This document shows, piece by piece, positions 26,339 through 34,292 of a stretch of DNA of 36,141 nt; position 1 is the stretch's first letter, and the number at the start of each line of letters is the position of its first letter. The notes under the pieces were generated by a model. The model was not told the origin of the DNA. It did no database searches and saw nothing but the letters and a program-made list of their open reading frames with translations. The position numbers and the translations under genes are program-made. Origin of the DNA: Clostridium sp. (lineage in GTDB: Bacteria > Bacillota > Clostridia > Acetivibrionales > Acetivibrionaceae); NCBI GenBank assembly GCA_012517995.1, contig JAAYTS010000011.1:1-36141 (forward strand), given 5' to 3'.

Positions 26339-27730
26339 TTATACAGGATGCACTTTATTTTCATAATCAACCATGTCAGGATCTATTCCATATTTCTTTG
26401 CTTTTCTAAACTCAAAATATTTTTTTGCAACAGGTGGAAATAGTGCATAAGACAGTATATCTTCATCCTGTTCTAAATACTCTTTCATTTCATTTTTTAT
26501 ATTTTTAAGTTCAGGCTTTATAAAATCTGCAGGCCTTTTAGTAATAGGTTTTTCACCATTTAAAATCTTTTTTTGTATTTCAGGATTAATAGATGCAGGA
26601 GTTTTGCCGTACTCTCCTTTTACTAGTGCCTTTGATTCCTTTGGAACCATTTTATATCTTTCACCCATTAATACATTTAAAACAGCCTGAGTACCTACAA
26701 TTTGACTGGTAGGTGTTACAAGTGGAGGAAAACCAAAGTCTTCTCTTACTTTTGGTATTTCTTTTAAAACTTCTTCAAATTTATCAAGAGCATTTGATTG
26801 CTTAAGTTGTGATACAAGATTTGAAAGCATTCCGCCAGGAACTTGATATATTAATGTATTAATATCAACTCCCATTACCTTTGCATCTAAAAGTCCACTT
26901 TCTAAGTATTCTTCTCTTAAAGGTTTAAAATACTCTGCAATTTCATTTAATTTATTTAAATCAAGTCCTGTATCGTATTTAGAATCTTTTAAAGTTGCAA
27001 CCATTGATTCTGTAGGCGGTTGTGAAGTTCCAAGAGCTAAAGGTGATATTGCACAGTCTACAACATCACATCCTGCTTCTATCGCCTTAAGATATGTCAT
27101 TGATGCAACACCACTTGTGTAGTGAGTATGAATTTGTATAGGAACCTTTATATTTTCTTTTAAGGCTTTTACCAACTCATAAGCTGCATAAGGAACCATT
27201 AAACCTGCCATATCCTTTATACATATAGAGTCTGCACCCATGTTCACAAGTGTCTTTGCATCTTTTACAAAAAGATCTAGATCGTGAACAGGGCTTATGG
27301 TATAACATACTGCAGCTTGTGCATGTCCTCCTTCTTTTTTACAAGCCTTAATAGCAGTTTCTATATTTCTAATATCATTTAGGGCATCAAAAATTCTTAC
27401 TATATCAATTCCATTTGCTATTGCTTTTTGGACAAAATATTCTACAACATCATCTGCATAATGTTTATACCCTAAAAGGTTTTGCCCTCTTAAAAGCATT
27501 TGAAGTTTTGTTTTTTTAACATGTTTTTTAATAGTCCTTAATCTTTCCCAAGGGTCTTCATTTAAAAATCTCAAGCAAGAGTCAAAAGTTGCTCCTCCCC
27601 ATGCTTCCAGTGAATGATACCCTATATCATCAAGCTTTTCTAATATAGGAGCCATTTCATCAATTTTCATACGCGTGGCAATTAGTGATTGATGAGCATC
27701 CCTTAGAACAGTTTCAGTTATTTTAGCCAT
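26339..27730 (-). CDS. Carboxyltransferase acting on pyruvate/oxaloacetate (OadA/PycB/5S type)
   Basis: A 463-residue TIM-barrel carboxyltransferase of the OadA, pyruvate carboxylase B and transcarboxylase 5S family, which moves CO2 between biotin and pyruvate/oxaloacetate. Visible motifs are LRDAHQSLIATRM (9-21), EAWGGATFDSC, LLRGQN, the metal-ligand Lys in KDMAGL (172-177) and HTHYTSG (201-207). It lacks a fused biotin domain; a separate carrier is encoded directly upstream. It is the last gene of a three-gene operon with a 12S-like subunit. No membrane OadB pump is present, so cytosolic decarboxylation or transcarboxylation is favoured. A strong AAGGAGGT precedes the ATG. Confidence 0.9.
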   Translation of the reverse strand: MAKITETVLRDAHQSLIATRMKIDEMAPILEKLDDIGYHSLEAWGGATFDSCLRFLNEDPWERLRTIKKHVKKTKLQMLLRGQNLLGYKHYADDVVEYFVQKAIANGIDIVRIFDALNDIRNIETAIKACKKEGGHAQAAVCYTISPVHDLDLFVKDAKTLVNMGADSICIKDMAGLMVPYAAYELVKALKENIKVPIQIHTHYTSGVASMTYLKAIEAGCDVVDCAISPLALGTSQPPTESMVATLKDSKYDTGLDLNKLNEIAEYFKPLREEYLESGLLDAKVMGVDINTLIYQVPGGMLSNLVSQLKQSNALDKFEEVLKEIPKVREDFGFPPLVTPTSQIVGTQAVLNVLMGERYKMVPKESKALVKGEYGKTPASINPEIQKKILNGEKPITKRPADFIKPELKNIKNEMKEYLEQDEDILSYALFPPVAKKYFEFRKAKKYGIDPDMVDYENKVHPV

Positions 27731-27797
27731 TTATTCTACCTCCTTAATTATTTCTTACCCCATCTTTTAAAAATCAAAACCAAAATAATAATAACAA

Positions 27798-28190
27798 TTA
27801 ATTCAGGGTAAGCAGTATATCACCCGAATCCACAGAGGCACCACCAGATACATCCACAGAGGAAACTGTACCGTCTTGAGGAGCTAAAATTTCGTTTTCC
27901 ATTTTCATAGCTTCTAAAATAACAAGCACCTGACCTTTTTTAACGGAATCTCCAGGCTTAACATTAACTGCAAGGATGGTTCCAGGCATTGGAGCATCAA
28001 CTTTAACTGAACCTGCACTGCCACCAGTACTTTTTTTCGGTGCAGCTGCTTTTGGAGCAGGTGCAGGTGCAGGAGCTGGAGCTGGGCTGCTCACTGTTAC
28101 TGTGGGTTGAGAAGCAACAGTTCCGCCTTTTATTTCTTCCACCTCAACTTCATATTGATTGCCATTAACTTTTATTAAAAATTTTTTCAT
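27798..28190 (-). CDS. Biotin carboxyl carrier protein (1.3S/gamma type)
   Basis: A 130-residue biotin carrier. A short N-terminal region is followed by a flexible Pro/Ala linker (about 35-50, repeated APAP) and a biotinyl domain with the attachment Lys in EAMKMENEI (K96). It shuttles carboxyl groups between the 12S-like and 5S-like subunits encoded on either side. The linker-plus-domain layout resembles carriers of oxaloacetate decarboxylase, methylmalonyl-CoA decarboxylase and transcarboxylase rather than AccB. AAGGAGGA lies seven bases before the ATG. Confidence 0.95.
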   Translation of the reverse strand: MKKFLIKVNGNQYEVEVEEIKGGTVASQPTVTVSSPAPAPAPAPAPKAAAPKKSTGGSAGSVKVDAPMPGTILAVNVKPGDSVKKGQVLVILEAMKMENEILAPQDGTVSSVDVSGGASVDSGDILLTLN

Positions 28191-28287
28191 ATTTATCCTC
28201 CTTAAAAATTTTAAACATCATAATGTTAAATTTATCACATTCAAAGAGAAATTATAAACATTTTACAAATAACCATGATGAAGATTA

Positions 28288-29838
28288 TTATAAAGGTATA
28301 TTTCCATGTTTTTTTGCAGGTCTGTTTTCCCTTTTACCTGCTAGCATTTCTAAAGCACTTATTAAGCGAATTCTTGTAGAAGCAGGTTCAATAACATCAT
28401 CAACATAGCCTCTTGCTGCTGCAATATATGGATTTGAAAACTTATCCCTATATTCATCAATTAATTTATTTCTAGTAGCAATGGGGTCATCTGCATTTCC
28501 AATCTCTTTTCTAAAAATAATATTAGCAGCTCCATCAGGTCCCATCACTGCTATTTCAGCAGTAGGCCATGCGAAAACCATATCTGCACCTAAATGCTTG
28601 CTGTTCATTGCAATATAAGCACCGCCATAAGCTTTTCTAACAATTATATTTATTTTAGGTACTGTAGCTTCTGCAAAGGCATATAGTAATTTTGCACCAT
28701 GCCTGATAATTCCGCTGTGCTCTTGATTAACACCTGGTAAGTACCCTGGTACATCTGTAAAACTAATTATGGGTATGTTAAAAGAATCACAAAATCTTAC
28801 AAATCTTGCCGCCTTATCAGATGAATTGACATCTAAAACTCCAGCTAAGAATTTTGGCTGATTTGCCACTATTCCTACTGTTTTACCATTCATTCTTCCA
28901 AAACCAACTATAATATTTTTTGCAAAATGTTTTTGTATTTCAAAGAAATCTCCATCATCTACTATAGAAGTAATTATTTCCATAGCATCATAAGGTTTAT
29001 TTGAATCTTCAGGAATTATATCAGTAAGACTGTCAACTATCCTGTTTATATCATCATTATTTTCTTCGTAAGGTACATCTGATAAATTATTATCTGGAAG
29101 GAAGCTTATTAATTTTTTGATTTTTTCTATACATTGGTCTTCATTTTCACTCATAAAGTGTGCAACGCCGCTTTTGGAATTGTGTGCATTTGCACCACCA
29201 AGCTCATTAAATGTTACATCTTCCCCTGTAACTGCTTTAATTACTTGAGGACCTGTTATAAACATTTGGCTTGTGTTTTCAACCATAAATACAAAGTCTG
29301 TAATAGCTGGAGAATACACTGCTCCTCCTGCACAAGGACCCATTATCACGGAAATTTGAGGTATTACTCCAGAAGCGTGAGTGTTTCTGGAAAATATTTC
29401 TCCAAAACCCTTTAGGGCATCAATACCTTCTTCAATTCTTGCGCCGCCTGAGTCATTAATGCTTATAAATGGTGCCCCTGTTTTAATTGCCATATCCATA
29501 ACATTAGTAATTTTCTTAGCATGCATTTCTCCTAAGGAACCACCAATAACTGTAAAGTCTTGAGAGGAAATAAAAACCAGCCGTCCATTAATTGAGCCAT
29601 AACCTGTCACTACACCGTCGCCAGGTACTTTCTTTTTTTGCATATCAAAATCAATACTTCTTGTTTCGGCAAATGCATTTACTTCAACGAAACTATTTTC
29701 ATCTAATAAAGCATTTATTCTTTCTCTGGCAGTCTTTTTTCCAGCATCATGCTGTTTTTTAATTTTTTCTGCTCCTCCCCCTAAGCTTATCTGGGACCTT
29801 TTTTCATTTAAAAGGGCCATTCTGCCTTCATTATTCAT
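28288..29838 (-). CDS. Acyl-CoA carboxyltransferase, MmdA/PccB/12S type
   Basis: A 516-residue crotonase-fold carboxyltransferase of the propionyl-CoA carboxylase beta, methylmalonyl-CoA decarboxylase alpha and transcarboxylase 12S family. Typical motifs are GKKTARERI near the start, INDSGGARIEEG, MGPCAGGAVYSPA in the N-half and PGYLPGVNQEHSGIIRHGAK in the C-half. It should transfer CO2 between biotin and an acyl-CoA. With the biotin carrier and 5S-like genes downstream it forms a transcarboxylase-like set. I prefer the ATG at 29838, six bases after GGAG; an in-frame GTG at 29850 overlaps the ribosome binding site. Substrate cannot be fixed from sequence alone. Confidence 0.92.
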   Translation of the reverse strand: MNNEGRMALLNEKRSQISLGGGAEKIKKQHDAGKKTARERINALLDENSFVEVNAFAETRSIDFDMQKKKVPGDGVVTGYGSINGRLVFISSQDFTVIGGSLGEMHAKKITNVMDMAIKTGAPFISINDSGGARIEEGIDALKGFGEIFSRNTHASGVIPQISVIMGPCAGGAVYSPAITDFVFMVENTSQMFITGPQVIKAVTGEDVTFNELGGANAHNSKSGVAHFMSENEDQCIEKIKKLISFLPDNNLSDVPYEENNDDINRIVDSLTDIIPEDSNKPYDAMEIITSIVDDGDFFEIQKHFAKNIIVGFGRMNGKTVGIVANQPKFLAGVLDVNSSDKAARFVRFCDSFNIPIISFTDVPGYLPGVNQEHSGIIRHGAKLLYAFAEATVPKINIIVRKAYGGAYIAMNSKHLGADMVFAWPTAEIAVMGPDGAANIIFRKEIGNADDPIATRNKLIDEYRDKFSNPYIAAARGYVDDVIEPASTRIRLISALEMLAGKRENRPAKKHGNIPL

Positions 29839-29965
29839 TTTCTGCTCCACCTCATGTTTTTTATTTGTAATTTTTGTTTAGCACTTTAAAAAATGTAAAA
29901 AAACAATTTATATTATAATTGCAATTGTTACGTAGATATACTATAATTATAGATACCTATCCTAG

Positions 29966-29994
29966 ATTATAATACTATATGACATTACTTGCAA
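29966..29994 (-). promoter_or_regulatory. Strong promoter of the biotin carboxyltransferase operon
   Basis: On the minus strand TTGCAA (29994-29989), a 17-bp spacer and a perfect TATAAT (29971-29966) predict a start near 29958 and a leader of about 120 nt. The leader contains overlapping CAATTG/ATTATAATTG palindromic segments near 29905-29930. Confidence 0.7.
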
Positions 29995-30127
29995 GACAAA
30001 TTAGGCTGATTTTGAAAATTAATAAATTTTTTCTTATTAATTAAAGACTGAAAATTTTCCGATACATATAGCGAAATACTGTTTTTTAACTCAATTTTTG
30101 AAAATATAATTTATAAGGGTGATTTGT

Positions 30128-30856
30128 TTGAGAAAAATCAAACCCGAACAAAGCAGGGGTATAACCTTTTGTAAGGTTTCTATTGATGATGCTACTTGGA
30201 TTCATGGCATTATAACTTATATAAACTTGGAAAAAAAAATTGCCGAGATATTTCTTTCTGCCCGTTATTTCAGAAATCATTTAAAGGAAGGTCAAAAAAT
30301 ACTTATAAAATCCTTTGACAACAATAACGAAACTCTATTTTCTGCAAGTATCACTAAAAAAGTGATTTCCATAAGAAAACAAGCCATAACCGTCAATATA
30401 GACAAAATGATGAACTACCATAATAAGCGTAAATTTGAAAGGTTTTATTTAAACTACCCCTGTAAAATAAGTATGGGAGATAAAGAATATGTTGCCATTT
30501 TGTCTGATGTTAGTTTTGGCGGTGGAATGCTTTATACAGATGCAGAAATTGATGACCATTCTATAGTCAGTATAAGCATATTTATATCAAGTACCTTAAC
30601 CATTAATTTTATAGGAAAAACAGTTAGAAAAGAAAGTGTTGGAAACAGTGAATTGACATATGGTATAGAAATACTGGAAATTGACGAAGAAAACAATTCT
30701 CTTCTGGCTGAACTAATCAATTTCCTTGAAGAAGAAAAAAATAATATTGCACACGAATGGAGAATTTTTAATATGCTAAAATATTCTATCTACACTATAT
30801 CTGTAATTTTTATATTTGTTGTTATTTTCTTCTTTTTCACAAATGAAGCCCTATAG
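30128..30856 (+). CDS. PilZ-domain c-di-GMP-binding protein with C-terminal membrane segment
   Basis: A 242-residue YcgR-like protein with an N-terminal beta domain (about 1-95) and a PilZ domain that keeps both c-di-GMP motifs, RKFER (RxxxR, 101-105) and DVSFGG (DxSxxG, from 127). The C-terminus is a hydrophobic segment (about 217-237), so the protein is probably tail-anchored, unlike soluble YcgR. I place the start at TTG 30128, six bases after AAGGGTG; a GTG nine bases upstream overlaps that site. Its 3' end overlaps the convergent mnmM gene by 6 bp with no terminator between them. Confidence 0.88.
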   Translation: MRKIKPEQSRGITFCKVSIDDATWIHGIITYINLEKKIAEIFLSARYFRNHLKEGQKILIKSFDNNNETLFSASITKKVISIRKQAITVNIDKMMNYHNKRKFERFYLNYPCKISMGDKEYVAILSDVSFGGGMLYTDAEIDDHSIVSISIFISSTLTINFIGKTVRKESVGNSELTYGIEILEIDEENNSLLAELINFLEEEKNNIAHEWRIFNMLKYSIYTISVIFIFVVIFFFFTNEAL

Positions 30857-31414
30857 CTTTTCAATGCATACAAGTATAGGTGGACAATTTCGCTGGTTTA
30901 TAAACTCTGTCTTCATGACGGCAAATTTTTTTTGCTCAATGGTTTTTATAAAACTTAAAACTTTTTCTTTCTCTTGTGTCCCATTGTCCTTTCCATAATA
31001 AATTACTATTGTAATAATGCCTCCTGTAACTAAAAGTTCCATGGATTTTTCTATTGCAGAAATTGTGGTATCTGCCTTGGTGGATACACTGTGGTCACTT
31101 CCCGGAAGATAGCCTAAATTAAACATTACTGCCTTTATGTTTTCGTTTACGTAATTACCCATGTTTTCATGACCGTCTTTTATAAGGGTCACTCTTTTTA
31201 AAAGCTTTAGTTCTTCTAACTTTCCGGCTGTATTTTCTATAGCCGCATCTTGTATATCAAAGCCAAAAACTCTTCCCCTCTCCCCTACAAGCTGTGCTAA
31301 AAACACTGTGTCGTTGCCGTTGCCGCAGGTGGCATCAACAACAGTATCCCCTTCATTAACACAAGCTTTTATATACTGGTGGGATTGTTTTAAAGAATTT
31401 TTAATTATTTTCAT
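30851..31414 (-). CDS. mnmM: SAM-dependent methyltransferase of the YtqB/MnmM family
   Basis: A 187-residue Rossmann-fold methyltransferase. It has the SAM motif VVDATCGNGNDTVFLAQL, then FGFDIQ and a catalytic-region motif FNLGYLPGSDH (near 105-115) typical of the YtqB group. Bacillus YtqB was identified as MnmM, which methylates 5-aminomethyl-2-thiouridine at tRNA position 34. MnmA, which adds the 2-thio group of the same nucleotide, is also in this window. The ATG at 31414 is preferred, with GGTGAG five bases upstream; an upstream GTG at 31420 overlaps it. The gene overlaps speB by about 14 bp, so translation is coupled. Confidence 0.85.
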   Translation of the reverse strand: MKIIKNSLKQSHQYIKACVNEGDTVVDATCGNGNDTVFLAQLVGERGRVFGFDIQDAAIENTAGKLEELKLLKRVTLIKDGHENMGNYVNENIKAVMFNLGYLPGSDHSVSTKADTTISAIEKSMELLVTGGIITIVIYYGKDNGTQEKEKVLSFIKTIEQKKFAVMKTEFINQRNCPPILVCIEKL

Positions 31415-32285
31415 AATCACTCACCATAAGTATTACATCTCTTATTATTTTAGCAGCAAAAATAGCTGTCCTGTCTGATAAATCGTAAGGAGGGGAAACC
31501 TCTACAATATCAAATCCTACAATGTTTAAATCCTTTAAAAGTCCCATGGATTTTATAAGTTCATTTGAGCTTATACCGCCGGGCTCCGGTGTGCCTGTAC
31601 CATTTGCATATGCCGGGTCTAAAACATCTATATCAAGGGTTATATATATTGGTTTGTCTTTAAATTTATCAACTACAGCCTTTAGCGGTTCATACACCTC
31701 TAAAGTGAACATGTTGGTATTTAAAGAAGCAAACTTAAACTCCTCTTTTGTACCTGATCTTATTCCAAACTGGTATATGTTTTCAGGGGGCATAAAATCA
31801 ATTACACGCCTTATTGCAGAGGCATGGGACAGTGGGCAGCCTAAATAATCCTCCCTTAGGTCTGCATGGGCGTCAAAGTGTATCAGCACCAGTTCATCTT
31901 TGTACTTTTCGTAAACTTTTTTTATAACAGGTACACTTATAAGATGTTCGCCTCCAATAAAAAGTGGAAACTTGCCGTCCTTTATAATTTCCCCTGCTGC
32001 CTCTTCTATTATTTCAAGGCATTTTTCTGCATTTCCAATAGGAAGATCCAAGTCGCCTGCATCAAAAAATGATGCATCTTCTAAGGACTTGTCCATATAT
32101 ATACTGTATTCCTCAATGCCAATTGATACTTCTCTTATTTTTTGAGGTCCAAATCGTGTACCGGGTTTAAAGCTGCATGTAAAGTCCATTGGTACACCAA
32201 CTAAAATTATTGAAGACTCTGCATAGGTTTTAGAACTTCCCATAAATCTTAAAGGAACAGTAAGTTTTCCGCTTTTTAAACTCAT
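31401..32285 (-). CDS. speB: Agmatinase
   Basis: A 294-residue manganese ureohydrolase that splits agmatine into putrescine and urea. Metal-ligand motifs are GGEHLI (111-116), HFDAHADLR (136-144) and LDIDVLDPAYANG (217-229). The agmatinase class is favoured over arginase by the neighbouring spermidine synthase gene. The start at 32285 is an ATG after AAAGGAG; an in-frame Met at 32303 lacks a site. It lies 142 bp after speE on the same strand and overlaps mnmM downstream. Confidence 0.93.
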   Translation of the reverse strand: MSLKSGKLTVPLRFMGSSKTYAESSIILVGVPMDFTCSFKPGTRFGPQKIREVSIGIEEYSIYMDKSLEDASFFDAGDLDLPIGNAEKCLEIIEEAAGEIIKDGKFPLFIGGEHLISVPVIKKVYEKYKDELVLIHFDAHADLREDYLGCPLSHASAIRRVIDFMPPENIYQFGIRSGTKEEFKFASLNTNMFTLEVYEPLKAVVDKFKDKPIYITLDIDVLDPAYANGTGTPEPGGISSNELIKSMGLLKDLNIVGFDIVEVSPPYDLSDRTAIFAAKIIRDVILMVSDYENN

Positions 32286-32325
32286 ATAATTCTCCTTTAA
32301 CACATTATGTTCATATTTAAAAACT

Positions 32326-32412
32326 TTTGTTTGTAATTAATACTTCTTTTAGTTTATGTTTAATACTTTTCGTTGTATTTAATATTTTTTGTTTATATTT
32401 AGTTTACATTTA
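32326..32412. repeat. Imperfect AT-rich repeats between speE and speB
   Basis: Four degenerate units of about 18-22 bp occur in a row, with shared pattern TTTTnGTTTnTnnTTAATACTT. The first is TTTTGTTTGTAATTAATACT and the last TTTTGTTTATATTTAGTTT. Function is unknown; replication slippage or a regulatory RNA stretch are possible. Confidence 0.4.
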
Positions 32413-32427
32413 TTAAATAATGATTTT

Positions 32428-33255
32428 TTATTTAATAATGTCTGATACAAATTTTGGCAGTGCAAAAACTGCTTTGTGTATTTGAGGGCAGTAATACTTT
32501 GTATCAAATTTTGGTATACTGTCTGTATCTGTTTCTAACGGATCATATTTTTTTGAACCCATTGTAAAACTCCAATAACCGCTTGGGTAAGTCGGTATTG
32601 CACATGTATAAAGCCTTGCTATAGGGAATATTGATTCTACATTTTTAAATGTATTTCTAATTAGTTCTTTATGAAAAAAAGGTGATTCAGTTTGAGCAAC
32701 AAATATTCCGTCTTCTTTTAAACATTCGTATATGGCTTTATAAAATTCCTTTGAAAAAAGGCCTACAGCAGGACCTATCGGGTCAGTTGAGTCAATCATT
32801 ATTACATCAAATTCATTTTTATGCTGGTTTACATATTTTATCCCGTCATCAACAATTACCTCTACCTTCTCGTCAGTTAAGGCACAGCTTATTTCAGGCA
32901 AATGTTCCTTTGCAATTTCTATAACTCGTCCGTCTATTTCACAAAGCACTGCTTTTTCGATGGTAGGATGCTTAATGATTTCCCTGATTGCCCCTCCGTC
33001 CCCTCCGCCAATTACAAGGGCTTTTTTAGGGTTTTTATGGGTAGCCAAAGGAACATGTGATATCATTTCATGATAAACAAATTCATCCTCTATTGTAGTT
33101 TGTACAGTTCCGTCTAGAACAAGCATCTTGCCAAATTGCTCTGTATCAATCAATGCAATGTCCTGATACTGTGTTTTTTCAGTGTGGTATGTTTGTTTAA
33201 CTTTGCATGTTATTCCTACATTTTTTGTTTGATATTCTGTATACCAAAGCTCCAT
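32428..33255 (-). CDS. speE: Spermidine synthase
   Basis: A 275-residue aminopropyltransferase that makes spermidine from putrescine and decarboxylated SAM. Key motifs are YHEM (61-64), the nucleotide-binding GGGDGG (83-88), CEID near 105-108 and the catalytic DSTDPIGPA (155-163). It is followed by speB, and speD elsewhere in the window supplies the decarboxylated SAM. The gene carries an AAGGAG site nine bases before the ATG. Together the three genes complete agmatine to spermidine; arginine decarboxylase is not in the window. Confidence 0.96.
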   Translation of the reverse strand: MELWYTEYQTKNVGITCKVKQTYHTEKTQYQDIALIDTEQFGKMLVLDGTVQTTIEDEFVYHEMISHVPLATHKNPKKALVIGGGDGGAIREIIKHPTIEKAVLCEIDGRVIEIAKEHLPEISCALTDEKVEVIVDDGIKYVNQHKNEFDVIMIDSTDPIGPAVGLFSKEFYKAIYECLKEDGIFVAQTESPFFHKELIRNTFKNVESIFPIARLYTCAIPTYPSGYWSFTMGSKKYDPLETDTDSIPKFDTKYYCPQIHKAVFALPKFVSDIIK

Positions 33256-33321
33256 TAAAATTCACTCCTTGTGATGGATTAAACCAATATTTATAGGCAT
33301 TATTAATTAGCCATTAATATT

Positions 33322-33705
33322 TTAATCCCCAAAACATGTCTTGTCAATAAAATGTACTTCCCAGATTATTAAAATAACACATCCAACCAGGTAACAAAAA
33401 ATATCTTTTATGTCAAAGGTAGATCCAACAATTGTGGACAGTACTTTATTATCTTGTATATTTAAAATTTCTACAATATTTATGTACTGCAAAATCTCTA
33501 CCATTACAGAAAAGATAAAAATATATAGGGGTAAAAATTTTATTGGCTTTTTTATAAAAGATTTTATAAAGGTGTATAGCAAAATAACAACCAGTATATC
33601 CCCTACATACGGTCTTATGATATTATCTCTTATAAAAAGGGCAATTATTATTTCTATAGTTAAAAAAGTAAAAAAAGCTGCCAAATATCTTTTATTTATT
33701 CCCAT
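33322..33705 (-). CDS. DUF2809 family small membrane protein
   Basis: A 127-residue protein with about four hydrophobic segments. The motif IRPYVGDILVVILLY in the second segment, the EILQ motif in the third and STFDIKDIFCYLVG in the fourth match the DUF2809 family, which has no known function. GAGG lies before the ATG. It is 66 bp upstream of speE on the same strand and could be cotranscribed; a polyamine connection is not established. Confidence 0.82.
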   Translation of the reverse strand: MGINKRYLAAFFTFLTIEIIIALFIRDNIIRPYVGDILVVILLYTFIKSFIKKPIKFLPLYIFIFSVMVEILQYINIVEILNIQDNKVLSTIVGSTFDIKDIFCYLVGCVILIIWEVHFIDKTCFGD

Positions 33706-33805
33706 TTTTTAATCACCTCACCATATACATCAATAAAAATATAAACAAAATAACTCCTATAATTTTAATATGAAAGATATTATATCACATTTATTTCTTT
33801 TTGGA

Positions 33806-34129
33806 TTATCGATACAGTAATATGTTTTTTCTGCAAGAAATATATATTATTAACCCCGCATTCAGATTATTTGCTCTGTCTATAGCATCTATTGCTTTTT
33901 GTGACGCTATTATTATAGTTGTCTCTCTATTGTATTTTTCTAAAATTACATATCCTTTTTTAGATTCATCAATACTTGCAGATTTATAACCATCAGGTGA
34001 GGGAGAAAATTCAAATAAGTTACCAACTTTAATATATTCCTCCCTTTAAAAAGCAGTTATAGTAATTGAACTAATTACTATAAACAGGCTCAAAAATACT
34101 AACACAAACTGATTTCTTGACAGTTTCAA
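33806..34129 (-). pseudogene. Small exported protein gene interrupted by an in-frame TAA
   Basis: One minus-strand frame reads, from a TTG at 34129, a 27-codon signal-peptide-like stretch (KLSRNQFVLVFLSLFIVISS) up to TAA at 34046-34048. The same frame continues for another 79 codons with coding-like composition (KVGNLFEFSPSPDGYKSAS, then AIDAIDRANNL) to a TAA at 33806-33808. There is no ATG, GTG or TTG after the internal stop, although GGGAGG (34039-34044 complement) sits just behind it. The simplest reading is a nonsense-mutated gene; reinitiation at an ATT at 34033 is an alternative. An 11-bp perfect inverted repeat (34057-34083) lies in the signal-peptide part. Protein family not recognised. 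Confidence 0.5.
34057..34083. repeat. Perfect 11-bp inverted repeat
   Basis: TTATAGTAATT (34057-34067) and AATTACTATAA (34073-34083) flank a 5-nt loop. It lies immediately before the internal stop of the interrupted exported gene and just upstream of an orphan GGGAGG. No T run follows on the minus strand, so it is not an obvious terminator. Confidence 0.6.
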
Positions 34130-34139
34130 GGACAGTTTC

Positions 34140-34256
34140 TTAAATTTTATTATTGTAAATTACATAATGAAAAGCAACAATACAAGCTCCGGATACCTTT
34201 ATAATGACTGTAAAAAAAACAGCAGCTAATAAATTAATAACCAACAATTTTTTCAT
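34140..34256 (-). CDS. Possible 38-residue hydrophobic peptide
   Basis: An ATG at 34256, nine bases after AAGGA, opens a 38-codon frame (MKKLLVINLLAAVFFTVIIK followed by VSGACIVAF) that looks like a signal peptide or single membrane segment with a short tail. It lies 36 bp after the 349-residue membrane gene and just before the interrupted exported gene. It could be a real small membrane peptide or the 5' remnant of a longer decayed gene. Confidence 0.35.
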   Translation of the reverse strand: MKKLLVINLLAAVFFTVIIKVSGACIVAFHYVIYNNKI

Positions 34257-34292
34257 TATTTCTTTTCCTTTTTAAATTGGTTTTTTAAAACT

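Noticed and set aside
28040-28100. GC-rich repeat in the biotin carrier gene as a DNA repeat element
   Set aside because: It encodes the Pro/Ala linker of the carrier protein, a normal feature of this family.
30042-30065. TAAA followed by TCCGATAC upstream of the PilZ gene, resembling a flagellar sigma-D/sigma-28 promoter
   Set aside because: The spacing between the two elements is only 12 bases, and sigma-28 promoters need about 14-16; the -10 part also has two mismatches.
33801-33989. Plus-strand 62-codon open frame
   Set aside because: It is antisense to the better-supported minus-strand frame of the interrupted exported gene and has no ribosome binding site.
34116-34140. Direct repeat GACAGTTTC twice, as a possible attachment site
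   Set aside because: No integrase, tRNA gene or second boundary copy is visible; simple slippage is enough to explain it.
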